DNA of 64,000 nucleotides from an uncultured Flavobacteriaceae bacterium (GTDB lineage Bacteria; Bacteroidota; Bacteroidia; Flavobacteriales; Flavobacteriaceae), in NCBI GenBank assembly GCA_947504035.1, contig CANNGA010000004.1:205046-269045 (forward strand), given 5' to 3'. The position numbers and the translations under genes were made by a program. Below are positions 55,458-64,000 of the stretch, piece after piece. The stretch's first letter is position 1. Every line of letters starts with the position of its first letter. The notes beneath the pieces are model-generated. The model ran no database searches. It saw only the letters and a program-made list of their open reading frames with translations, and was not told where the DNA came from.

Positions 55458-55721
55458 ATGTTAGAGGTTACTACAATAAAAGATGTGAAAGTTAAGATTG
55501 GCGAGGTGTGTAAGGCACTTCGTAAATCAAATGAGCTATCTAGAGATGAACTTGCGGAAGTGCTTGATGTCTCTAGCACCACCATTCAAAACATTGAGAA
55601 TGGTAAAAATGCTACACTCGATACTATTTTAAAAGTAGCAAATCATTTTGGATTACTTCAATCTATAGCCAATCAAATAAATAAAGTCATTGTTGATCAA
55701 AACGACATTTCACTGTATTAA
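55458..55721 (+). CDS. hipB: HipB-like XRE antitoxin
   Basis: The 87-residue DNA-binding protein has an XRE helix-turn-helix (about 15-68: LRKSNELSRDELAEVLDVSS then TTIQNIENGKNATLDTILKV). It ends 3 bp before the HipA-like kinase gene, the usual antitoxin-first order. The expected roles are operon repression at the upstream inverted repeat and neutralisation of the kinase. Confidence 0.85.
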   Translation: MLEVTTIKDVKVKIGEVCKALRKSNELSRDELAEVLDVSSTTIQNIENGKNATLDTILKVANHFGLLQSIANQINKVIVDQNDISLY

Positions 55722-55724
55722 TAG

Positions 55725-56993
55725 ATGGCTAGAGATAAAATCATAGATGTAATTGCTTTTGGCCAAGAGATTGGGAAATTGGGTTTTGATATAGACCAGA
55801 GTAAATCCTTTTTTCAATACAATCCAGAATTCCTGGAAAGTGGCGAATTTTCAAAACTATTTCCTTTTATTTTTAGACGTACCAAACCAGTGCAGGTATT
55901 TACTCAATATCAACAAGATACGTTTCAAGGTTTACCACCTATGATAGCTGATTCCTTGCCAGATACTTTTGGAAATATCATTTTTCAAGAATGGTTAACA
56001 GCAAGAGGTATCCAAAAAGTGACACCATTGGAACAGTTGACTTATGTAGCGGCTCGTGGTATGGGAGCCTTAGAGTACAAACCCGTAAAAGAGCTACCCA
56101 ATACATCATCTATAAATATAGATGAAATCATTACCATCTTAGAAAAAGTATTGAAACTAAAAGAAGATACAACTGGGGCAGCCTTTGATGAATTGTCTTT
56201 ACTTAACGTTTTCAAAATAGGAACTTCAGCAGGAGGAGCTAGACCTAAAATCTTAATATCTGAACATAAAGAAACCAGTAAAATAATAGCTGGAGATAGA
56301 GAAACAAGTGAGGACTACAATCACTATTTAGTAAAGCTACACCTTGATGATAGCGATGGCTACAATAAAGAAAAAGTAGAGTATGCCTATTATGTATTAG
56401 CGCAAGAAGCAGGTATTGATATGATGCCATCTAAGCTAATAGAAAATAAGCACTTCGCCACACTTAGGTATGATAGACAACATGGAGAAAAACAGCACGT
56501 ATTAACCGTAACAGGTTTAACAGGTTGGGACTTTAAAAGTCAACCAGAAAACTCGTCGTATGAAAATGTGTTTAAGGTAGCTCTAGGGCTAGAAGTGCCG
56601 CATAAAGACTTACAACAGTTGTTTAAGCGTATGGTGTTTAATGTTGTATTTAGAAACGTAGATGACCATTTAAAGAACCACAGTTTTATCTTCAATAAAG
56701 AAGAAAATAAATGGAATTTAGGTCCTGCGTATGATTTGACGTATGCGCTCAATCCGCTATTTACATTTAAAACTACCTCACGAGCTTTGTCTATTAATGG
56801 AAAACGGGCAAAAATTACAATGAAAGATGTATTGACGATTGCTGAGGAATTTGCGATTAAGAATCCTAAGGGAATAGTTGCGGATGTGCAGTCATTGATT
56901 CCAAGATGGAATAAGTTAGCCGATGAATTAAAGATTCCGAAGAAAGTAATAAAAAACATTAACCAAGACTTCTATAAGTTTGAACTAATCTAA
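55725..56993 (+). CDS. hipA: HipA-like serine/threonine kinase toxin
   Basis: HipA kinases halt growth by phosphorylating targets such as aminoacyl-tRNA synthetases. The 422 residues have a HipA N-terminal domain, a Gly-rich loop SAGGARPK (168-175), the catalytic motif NVDDHLKNH (311-319, Asp313) and the metal-binding Asp337 in GPAYDLTY. All key residues look intact, so it should be active if not neutralised. It lies 8 bp before the PLD-helicase gene, so hipBA and the defence genes may be co-transcribed. The target is not predictable. Confidence 0.9.
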   Translation: MARDKIIDVIAFGQEIGKLGFDIDQSKSFFQYNPEFLESGEFSKLFPFIFRRTKPVQVFTQYQQDTFQGLPPMIADSLPDTFGNIIFQEWLTARGIQKVTPLEQLTYVAARGMGALEYKPVKELPNTSSINIDEIITILEKVLKLKEDTTGAAFDELSLLNVFKIGTSAGGARPKILISEHKETSKIIAGDRETSEDYNHYLVKLHLDDSDGYNKEKVEYAYYVLAQEAGIDMMPSKLIENKHFATLRYDRQHGEKQHVLTVTGLTGWDFKSQPENSSYENVFKVALGLEVPHKDLQQLFKRMVFNVVFRNVDDHLKNHSFIFNKEENKWNLGPAYDLTYALNPLFTFKTTSRALSINGKRAKITMKDVLTIAEEFAIKNPKGIVADVQSLIPRWNKLADELKIPKKVIKNINQDFYKFELI

Positions 56994-57001
56994 AATAATT
57001 A

Positions 57002-60000
57002 ATGTCAACAAAATTTTTTACTAACCAAAATCAAAATACACTATTTAACAAGTTCAAAGGTGTTTTTGAAAACAACAAAGACATAGAGTTTTTTGATGCT
57101 CTCGTTGGATACTTTAGGGCATCTGGATATTTTAAGATAAGACCTCTTTTAGAGGATGTGCCGAATATAAGAATACTTGTTGGTATTAATGTAGATCAAA
57201 TACTTGCTAAATACCAATCAAAAGGATTGCTCTTTCAGGGAGATGCAAATCAAACTTTGAAAGAGTTTTTATCCGAAACTAAAACTGATATTCAGGATGC
57301 AAAGTATTCACAAGAAATAGAAAATGGTATCCTTCAGTTTATTGAGGATATATGTTCAAAAAAAATAGAAGTTAAAGCTCACCCATCTAAAAAACTTCAC
57401 GCAAAAATTTACATTTTCAAACCAGAAAATTGGAGTGAGCATAAAACAGGAAGTGTAATAACAGGTTCTTCTAATCTTACCGATGCTGGATTGGGAGGAA
57501 GTGGAGATAGCAATTTTAACTACGAGTTCAATGTTAAGCTTCAAGATTATGATGATGTTAAGTTTGCAAGTGATGAATTTGAGAGACTATGGTTAGAAGG
57601 AATTAGCATTTTACCTGTTGAAATTAAAAAAGTAAAAAAAGAGACATACCTAAATGATGATTTTACTCCATTTGAAATATATGTGAAATTTTTAATTGAA
57701 TATTTCGGGAAGAGTGTGGAGTTTGATCCCAATTCAATAACCGATTTACCAGAAGGATTTAAAAGGTTATCATATCAGGTAGACGCTGTAAATCAAGGCT
57801 TTCAGTTACTTGATGATCATAATGGGTTTTTCTTGAGTGATGTGGTAGGTTTAGGAAAAACGGTAGTCGGAACTTTGATTGCTAAGAAATTTTTCTATTC
57901 TAATGATTTTCCAAGTCATATTTCAAACATCTTAGTAATAGTGCCTCCAGCACTTAAGCCCAATTGGATTGAAACTCTCGATAAGTTTGGGTTACAGAAT
58001 TATAAAATAATTACAAATGGTAGTCTCCATAAGCTTACTAATCCAAAGAAATACGATTTAATTATTGTGGATGAAGCTCATAAATTCAGAAATGATACAG
58101 CTGAAGCCTATAATGAACTTCAAAAAATATGTAAAACACCAACAAACAGAAGGTTAAAAGAAGGAGGGTTTGCAACGAAAAAAGTTATGCTTATCTCTGC
58201 AACCCCTTTAAATAATAGACCAGCGGATATTGCAAACCAAATTTATCTCTTTCAAGATTCTAAAGATAGTAGTTTAGAAGTATCAAACTTACAACACTTT
58301 TTTAGAGAGCGTATTGATCGATATGATAAACTTAAAAAGGAAGCCAATATTTCAGTTGTACAAGAAGAAGTTAAAGCTATTTATGAAGATATCAGAGAAA
58401 AGGTTATCAAACCTCTAACGATTCGCAGAACACGTACAGATTTAAAAATTCACGAGTTATATTCAGAAGATTTAGGAAGTCAAGGAATTGTATTTCCAGA
58501 TATCGAAAAACCTAGAAAAATTTTTTATCAATTAGATAGGGAATTAGAAGAACTCTATGATCATACAATGCATATGCTTAGTCACGAGACCGAAGGCATA
58601 CGTTATTATAGATATCAAGCCATAAAGTTTTTAAAGGAGCCAAAAAGAAGCAAGTACAAGAACGCTGAAATAGCTTCGTATGCACTTGCAAGATTAATGC
58701 GCACACTACTTGTAAAACGAATTGATAGTAGCTTTTATGCTTTTAAGAAATCACTTCAACGATTTACTGACGCTACAGCAATGATGGTAAAAATGTTTGA
58801 AAATGAACGCATTTATATTGCTCCCAATGTGAATGTGAATGAGTTTTTAATGGAGGACAAAGAACAAGAACTTATTGATAAAATTACCTTCTTAAAACTA
58901 ACAGATCCTACCATAACCGAATGTGTACCAGAAGATTTTACAGAAGATTTTATTGAAGGTTTAAAAAATGATTATGCATTACTCGAACCATTAAATACTC
59001 GCTGGCAAGAAGTTGAGGAAGATCCTAAACTAGATGAATTTCTCCGAAGACTGAAAACAGAATTACTCAGTAAAGAAATTAACCATAGTAAGAAACTCGT
59101 TGTGTTTTCTGAGGCTAAAGACACTACAGATTATCTTAAGGAAAAATTAGATGAAGCTGGAATGACAGATGTTATTGAGGTGACAAGTGCTAACCGTAGT
59201 AAAGTTGAAGGGATTGTACGTGAGAATTTTGATGCTAACATCCCAAGAGAAAATTTTAAAAGTAACTTCAATATTATTATTGCCACGGAAGTGCTTGCAG
59301 AGGGGATTAACTTACACAGGTCTAACGTAGTTGTAAATTATGATACACCGTGGAATTCTACAAGGTTAATGCAGCGTATAGGTAGAGTAAATCGCATAGG
59401 ATCAATAGCACCTAAAGTATACATTTATAATTTTTATCCGACCGCGAGAGTAAATAATGATATTGAACTAGAGAAAAAAGCCATAATGAAACTACAAGCT
59501 TTCCACTCCGCCTTAGGAGAAGATAGCGAGATTTATTCACCTGATGAAGAAACGCAAACGTTTGGTCTTTTTGATCAAGATGTAGATGAGCAGAAAGATG
59601 AAAGACTAGCCTTTTTAATGGAGCTACGTAAATTTAAAGCAGAAAGCCCAGAAGAATTTAGAAGAATTAAAAATATGCCTTTACGAGCTCGAGTTGGCCG
59701 CAATAGGAAGATTTTAGATAAAACTACCATTTGCTTTATGCGTAATAGTAGACGAGATGCTTTTTATTGGATTAAACCAGATAATAGTATTGATGAATTA
59801 TCGTTTGTAGAAACTGCTCACGAGTTTAAAACAGATCCACCAGAGAAGGCAATTAAACTGCCATTATTCCATCACGAGCAAGTTCAATTAGCACATACAG
59901 ATTTTCAAGAAAAAATAATGGCAGATATTACATCTGCTCAAACAGTAGATACTACTCAGGGACCTAATGAGAAAAGAGCGTTAAAATATTTAGATGGATT

Positions 60001-60292
60001 TTTAAGTATCCCTTTTGTAACTGAAACCGAAAAAGACAAAATCAAAGCAGCAAAAACTGCTATAAAAATGGGGAAATTCCAAAAGCTACAACGTGAAGTA
60101 AATAAACTTAAACGTGATACAACTAAAATTAAGCTTAAACCTGTAGAGCTTGTAGATGCTTTACTTCGTATTATCGATAGCTATCCTTTAGCTAGTATGA
60201 TGCAAGAGGATAATCCAGCTATCAGTATACGTAATTTTGATAAATACAAACCAGAAATTATCATTTCTCAATCATTTGCAAATTCTAAGTAA
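57002..60292 (+). CDS. PLD-nuclease / SNF2-type helicase fusion (defence-linked)
   Basis: The 1096-residue protein joins a PLD-type nuclease domain to a superfamily 2 helicase. The PLD part (about 1-200) shows His133-x-Lys135 in KLHAKIYIF, Ser157/Asn158 in GSSNLTDAG and Glu175. The helicase has Walker A GLGKT (283-287), DEAH (357-360), SATPLNNR, and helicase-C motifs (EVLAEGINL, QRIGRVNRIG). The methyltransferase gene begins 6 bp later. The pair resembles a restriction-modification system with PLD nuclease and DNA translocase in one chain, related in parts to DISARM. Nuclease activity is inferred. Confidence 0.88.
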   Translation: MSTKFFTNQNQNTLFNKFKGVFENNKDIEFFDALVGYFRASGYFKIRPLLEDVPNIRILVGINVDQILAKYQSKGLLFQGDANQTLKEFLSETKTDIQDAKYSQEIENGILQFIEDICSKKIEVKAHPSKKLHAKIYIFKPENWSEHKTGSVITGSSNLTDAGLGGSGDSNFNYEFNVKLQDYDDVKFASDEFERLWLEGISILPVEIKKVKKETYLNDDFTPFEIYVKFLIEYFGKSVEFDPNSITDLPEGFKRLSYQVDAVNQGFQLLDDHNGFFLSDVVGLGKTVVGTLIAKKFFYSNDFPSHISNILVIVPPALKPNWIETLDKFGLQNYKIITNGSLHKLTNPKKYDLIIVDEAHKFRNDTAEAYNELQKICKTPTNRRLKEGGFATKKVMLISATPLNNRPADIANQIYLFQDSKDSSLEVSNLQHFFRERIDRYDKLKKEANISVVQEEVKAIYEDIREKVIKPLTIRRTRTDLKIHELYSEDLGSQGIVFPDIEKPRKIFYQLDRELEELYDHTMHMLSHETEGIRYYRYQAIKFLKEPKRSKYKNAEIASYALARLMRTLLVKRIDSSFYAFKKSLQRFTDATAMMVKMFENERIYIAPNVNVNEFLMEDKEQELIDKITFLKLTDPTITECVPEDFTEDFIEGLKNDYALLEPLNTRWQEVEEDPKLDEFLRRLKTELLSKEINHSKKLVVFSEAKDTTDYLKEKLDEAGMTDVIEVTSANRSKVEGIVRENFDANIPRENFKSNFNIIIATEVLAEGINLHRSNVVVNYDTPWNSTRLMQRIGRVNRIGSIAPKVYIYNFYPTARVNNDIELEKKAIMKLQAFHSALGEDSEIYSPDEETQTFGLFDQDVDEQKDERLAFLMELRKFKAESPEEFRRIKNMPLRARVGRNRKILDKTTICFMRNSRRDAFYWIKPDNSIDELSFVETAHEFKTDPPEKAIKLPLFHHEQVQLAHTDFQEKIMADITSAQTVDTTQGPNEKRALKYLDGFLSIPFVTETEKDKIKAAKTAIKMGKFQKLQREVNKLKRDTTKIKLKPVELVDALLRIIDSYPLASMMQEDNPAISIRNFDKYKPEIIISQSFANSK

Positions 60293-60298
60293 TATCCT

Positions 60299-63200
60299 AT
60301 GGAAATCAAAGAATTAAAAACGCTACTACAGCAACCATATAGTACTGAAAACTGGAGAATACTTTTAGGTCACGTTTTTGAGAATGTACAGTTTTTAAGT
60401 ACTCCTACGGTTATCCCAACAGGAGATAGTCGTGTGAAAGAGCTCAAACAATATGGTACTGTACAATTAGAAGATGGCAAAAATCTTGCACTTTTTGAAC
60501 TAACATTAAACGACCAAGTAAATCTTATACGTAATCGCGTAGGGCTTAATGAGCTCGTAAAGAAATTTATTGATCAAGATGCATATCACGGTATCCTGTC
60601 TATTTTTGAGCAGGGCAAAGAAGATTATCGCTTTACGTTTACGGCTCGTAATACTGAGTTTGATGAAGAAGATGGTTTTATAGATAAAGACACAGACACA
60701 AAACGCTTTACCTATATTTTAGGTAAAAATGAAAGTTGCCGTACTGCTGCAGAACGTTTTGATACGCTTAGCAAGAAAGAAGCTAAAGATATAAAAGCAG
60801 TTGAAGATGCATTTAATGTAGAAAAACTAAGTAAAAAATTCTTTAAAGAATATATAGATCAATTTAACGTCTTAGTATCTTATTTAAAAAGTAAACCTAC
60901 ATATTACCAAGCGATATTCGAGAATGATGAAACAGCAACCAGAAACTATGTAAAACGTTTTATGGGGCGCTTAGTGTTCTTAAAATTTATACAGAAAAAA
61001 GGCTGGTTAGGAGTTCCTGTTACCGAGGTAGATTGGAACAATGGAGATTATAACTTTTTAGAGTCTGCTTTTGCGAAAGCAAAAAAAGAAAATAAGGCTG
61101 CAACCTTTGTATCGCAATTTTTAAATCCACTTTTTTATGAGGCTTTAGATAAAGGAGATAGAGCTAATGATGAATTTCAAAATAGAGGTTATAAAATACC
61201 ACACTTAAGTGGTGGTCTTTTTGAAAGCGAAAATCCTAAAGATGAGCGAGTAGATTTTGAGGAAAAAGAATTGACAGATTTATTTGAATTCTTTGAACGT
61301 TACAATTTCACAATAGATGAGAATGATGTAAATGACAAAGAAGTTGGTATTGATCCAGAAATGTTAGGACACATTTTTGAGAACCTACTAGAGGATAACA
61401 AAGATAAAGGAGCATTCTATACTCCAAAGGAGATTGTACGTTTTATGTGTCAAGAATCTTTAAAAGAGTATTTAAAGACATATCTGGAAAAGCAGAATCT
61501 ATGGCCTAAAGAAGAAAAGGAATCTATAGCATTACAAGAAACAATTACTGCCTTTGTAGAAAAAAAAGAAACCGCACGCATAGCCCGCTATGATAAAGAG
61601 ATTGCAACCGCTTTGCGGGATGTTAAGATATGCGATCCTGCGATAGGGTCAGGAGCATTTCCTATGGGATTACTCAACGAAATTTTTACAATGACTCGTA
61701 ATTTGCACGATGAAAGCCCAGACCGTGTTGGTGAAGTGTGGGGAATGCAAGGTGATTTATGGCAGCCAAATATTGTAAAACAAAATATTATTCAAAATAG
61801 TATCTATGGCGTAGATATAGAACCCGGTGCAGTAGACATAGCACGTTTAAGATTTTGGCTATCACTAGTAATTGAAGAGCAAACACCTAAGCCATTACCT
61901 CATTTAGATTATAAAATTGTAGTTGGGAATTCGCTAGTTAGTAAACTAGAAAATACTATAATAGATATAGAATGGGAATTAGAGCCCGAGTTGGTTCAAG
62001 CAGATATTTTTGGAAATGAAGGAAAATTAACTAAGAAAAGGGAAATGATTAGAGATATTTCTAACCTTCAAAAAAAAATATTTGAGCCACGTAGTGACGA
62101 GGAAAAATTAGCTATTGAGATACGTGATAAAAAAATTGATTTGTTAATTCTTCAACTTGAAATAATGATTTCAGAAAAAGGAGTTGAGGAAAAACCTCAG
62201 GGTACTATCAAGAATATTAAATTGATGACTGAGAAATGGTTAGAAACTAAAGGCTGGAAACAACAGATCAATAAATTAAGAAAAATGAAGGGTACAAACG
62301 AAACACCCCTTGATTTTTTTGATTGGCTTTTAGATTTTCCTGAGGTTATGAACCCTGAGGTCAATAAGGAACCAGGATTTGATATTGTAATTGGAAACCC
62401 ACCTTATCTTCGTGTACAAGGGTTAAGAGATTTTGATAGTAATCTAGTTGATGAATTGGTGCAAAAGTATAAATCAACAACTGGTTCATTCGATCTTTAT
62501 GCGGTTTTTCTTGAAAGATCTTTTGAGCTAATGAACAGTAAAGGTATTATAAATTTCATAATGCCTACAAAATGGACTAATGCAGCATTTGGAAAAGGTT
62601 TAAGAAAAGTTATTTCAGAAAAAAACTCTGCATATAAAATAATTAATTTTAAAGCCTTTCAGGTTTTTAATGCTTCAACTTATACAGGTATTCAGTGGTT
62701 CAAAAATGACTCATCGTACCTGTCTTATTACGAATTAGACAAAAATCTAATTTCTAATGAAGAGTTAGGGAAATACCTGTTCTCTCTTGATTCTTCAATG
62801 TCTGCATCAATAACAAAAGATGATTTAAATGAGAACAGTTGGGTTTTAACTGATTGCAAAACACTTGAAATTTTAAATAAATTAAATAATCACTCAAGAA
62901 GGCTTAGTGATGTTTTTGAAAAAATATTTCAAGGACTAGCCACCAGTAAAGATGATGTATATTTCTTGTATGACGTAATTGAAGATGGAGACTTTATTGA
63001 AGGACACTCTAAACAAACAGGCGAAATAGTTACTATTGAAAAGTCTCTTACTAAGCCCTTATTAAAGGGTAAAGATGTTCATAGGTATGATGCTATTTCC
63101 GCGGATAAAGTTGTTATTTTTCCTTATAAGTTAGAAGGTGACAAATCCCGACTATATGAAGAAACAGAGATTGAAGAGCTTTTTCCATTAGGTTATAAAT

Positions 63201-63751
63201 ACTTAAAAAAATGTGAAAGTGTTTTACGTGATAGAGAAAAAGGAAGGTTAAAAAACGACAGTTATTGGTTTAGATATATTTATCCTAAAAATTTAAATCT
63301 TTTTATTAAGGAAAAGTTAGTCGCGCCAGAAATTTCCATTGGAGGAAATTTTACGTTAGATGAAAACGGTCAATTTTATGCGACAACAAAAATTTACGGG
63401 TATATAAAAAATAAAGACATAAATGAAGATTACAAGTTTTGGCTTGGACTATTAAACTCAAATTTATTTTGGTTCTTTATAAAGAATACAGGTTATATTT
63501 TGAGAGGGGGCTATTTTACTTTTAAAACAAATTATATAGAACCATTTCCAGTACCCAAAACTATAGATAAGGCTTTCTCATTGAAAATTTCAAATCTTGT
63601 TGATCAGATTCTTAACAACACCAAAAATGGCAATAAAAAATCTAATTTAGAGCTTGAAAAAGAAATAGATTTATTGCTATTTGGAATATATAATTTAAGT
63701 GAAGAGCAAATAGGTTATATTAGCGAAAACATCAATTTAAATAAGGCTTAA
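60299..63751 (+). CDS. Eco57I-type adenine-specific DNA methyltransferase, type IIG-like
   Basis: The 1150-residue protein has an N-terminal domain (about 1-190), a helical linker, and a gamma-type N6-adenine methyltransferase core. SAM-binding motif I is DPAIGSGAF (446-454), preceded by LGHIFENLLEDNKDKGAFYTP, and the catalytic NPPY is at 700-703. The C-terminal 400 residues look like a target-recognition region and end in a short helical tail (NLVDQILNN, EIDLLLFGIYNLSEEQI). No clear PD-(D/E)XK triad is visible at the N-terminus, so cleavage may depend on the PLD helicase. This would be the self-protection partner of that gene. Confidence 0.88.
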   Translation: MEIKELKTLLQQPYSTENWRILLGHVFENVQFLSTPTVIPTGDSRVKELKQYGTVQLEDGKNLALFELTLNDQVNLIRNRVGLNELVKKFIDQDAYHGILSIFEQGKEDYRFTFTARNTEFDEEDGFIDKDTDTKRFTYILGKNESCRTAAERFDTLSKKEAKDIKAVEDAFNVEKLSKKFFKEYIDQFNVLVSYLKSKPTYYQAIFENDETATRNYVKRFMGRLVFLKFIQKKGWLGVPVTEVDWNNGDYNFLESAFAKAKKENKAATFVSQFLNPLFYEALDKGDRANDEFQNRGYKIPHLSGGLFESENPKDERVDFEEKELTDLFEFFERYNFTIDENDVNDKEVGIDPEMLGHIFENLLEDNKDKGAFYTPKEIVRFMCQESLKEYLKTYLEKQNLWPKEEKESIALQETITAFVEKKETARIARYDKEIATALRDVKICDPAIGSGAFPMGLLNEIFTMTRNLHDESPDRVGEVWGMQGDLWQPNIVKQNIIQNSIYGVDIEPGAVDIARLRFWLSLVIEEQTPKPLPHLDYKIVVGNSLVSKLENTIIDIEWELEPELVQADIFGNEGKLTKKREMIRDISNLQKKIFEPRSDEEKLAIEIRDKKIDLLILQLEIMISEKGVEEKPQGTIKNIKLMTEKWLETKGWKQQINKLRKMKGTNETPLDFFDWLLDFPEVMNPEVNKEPGFDIVIGNPPYLRVQGLRDFDSNLVDELVQKYKSTTGSFDLYAVFLERSFELMNSKGIINFIMPTKWTNAAFGKGLRKVISEKNSAYKIINFKAFQVFNASTYTGIQWFKNDSSYLSYYELDKNLISNEELGKYLFSLDSSMSASITKDDLNENSWVLTDCKTLEILNKLNNHSRRLSDVFEKIFQGLATSKDDVYFLYDVIEDGDFIEGHSKQTGEIVTIEKSLTKPLLKGKDVHRYDAISADKVVIFPYKLEGDKSRLYEETEIEELFPLGYKYLKKCESVLRDREKGRLKNDSYWFRYIYPKNLNLFIKEKLVAPEISIGGNFTLDENGQFYATTKIYGYIKNKDINEDYKFWLGLLNSNLFWFFIKNTGYILRGGYFTFKTNYIEPFPVPKTIDKAFSLKISNLVDQILNNTKNGNKKSNLELEKEIDLLLFGIYNLSEEQIGYISENINLNKA

Positions 63752-63969
63752 ACACTCATTACCTCATTTATCTCAGTATCGGTTAATTTGTATATTTTAA
63801 AGATTAAATTGTTGATTTTTATGTTTACTTGATCGCATTTACTATTGTTATTCTCGGCTTGCGATAAAAACATCAAATCAACTAAATCTTCTAAGTTTTT
63901 CATTTCTTTTATTGGTATAATTGGGGCTTGCTGATTTTTAGGTTTGTTAATTTCTATAACTTTAAGCAA
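63748..63969 (-). pseudogene. C-terminal fragment resembling a second Eco57I-type methyltransferase
   Basis: The 73 codons end with LEDLVDLMFL, NIKINNLIFKIYKLTDTEINEV. This repeats the tail pattern of the preceding methyltransferase (NLVDQILNN, EIDLLLFGIYNLSEEQI), here on the opposite strand and convergent with it, overlapping its stop by 4 bases. The frame is closed by a TGA at 63976-63978. Another frame (DKKLCEYEIICLKL) stays open at the right edge, ending at 63954-63956. Either a frameshift splits one gene or two genes meet here. The remainder lies outside the window. No good ATG at the start: TTG or the internal Met before KNLEDL. Confidence 0.5.
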
Positions 63970-64000
63970 ATGATCTCATATTCGCAGAGCTTCTTGTCGT

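Noticed and set aside
56540..56959. 139-codon minus-strand frame inside hipA
   Set aside because: Antisense to the conserved kinase motifs of HipA.

Overview
The window is chromosomal DNA of a Bacteroidota bacterium, most likely a marine member of the Flavobacteriaceae. The evidence is the low GC content, promoters of the TTG-N19-TAnnTTTG type upstream of some genes, lipoproteins with short lipoboxes, families largely restricted to this group (the DUF6952 partner of a small thioredoxin, the Bacteroidetes-type TssB/TssC sheath, the 2TM-domain LytS/LytTR circuit), and the general gene content. I cannot name the genus.

Layout. (1) 1-7373: a fatty-acid degradation locus on the minus strand, MarR regulator > fadN > fadA > acyl-CoA dehydrogenase (cut by the window start), plus a separate acyl-CoA ligase. 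(2) 7670-8716: a decaying thioredoxin/DUF6952 pair and a PrcB-like lipoprotein. (3) 9070-32693: the centrepiece, a roughly 24 kb minus-strand operon-like block encoding an extracellular contractile injection system (eCIS) of the Afp/PVC/AlgoCIS kind. It holds sheath, two tube proteins, LysM hub protein, VgrG-like spike, gp25, two large baseplate proteins, fibre-like protein, tape measure, AAA+ ATPase, PAAR-like tip and Pvc16-type terminator, plus a membrane-anchored GH18 hydrolase, two small membrane proteins, a lipoprotein and unknowns. No capsid, portal or terminase gene is present, so it is not a prophage. (4) 33262-36376: a LytS/LytTR two-component system with two copies of a 2TM module. 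(5) 36422-47546: mostly housekeeping and envelope genes (ABC-F protein, pheT, PAP2 phosphatase, CotH kinase-like protein, metallophosphatase). (6) 47864-52194: a detached clpV-tssB-tssC cassette of the Bacteroidetes type VI secretion system. (7) 52419-54230: an M61-family protein whose zinc site is lost. (8) 54296-64000: an accessory region opening with five tandem copies of a ~138 bp hairpin-bearing repeat and a transposase remnant, followed by hipBA and a two-gene PLD-helicase plus Eco57I-type methyltransferase module, with the tail of a similar methyltransferase on the opposite strand at the right edge.

How the genes fit together. The eCIS genes can build an almost complete headless contractile particle, and the GH18, small membrane and lipoprotein genes at the two ends of the block are candidates for anchoring, release or cargo roles. 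The T6SS cassette encodes a different contractile sheath with its ClpV recycling ATPase, so the genome carries at least parts of two contractile machines. The right end looks like a defence island. No tRNA, rRNA, CRISPR array or complete insertion sequence was seen.
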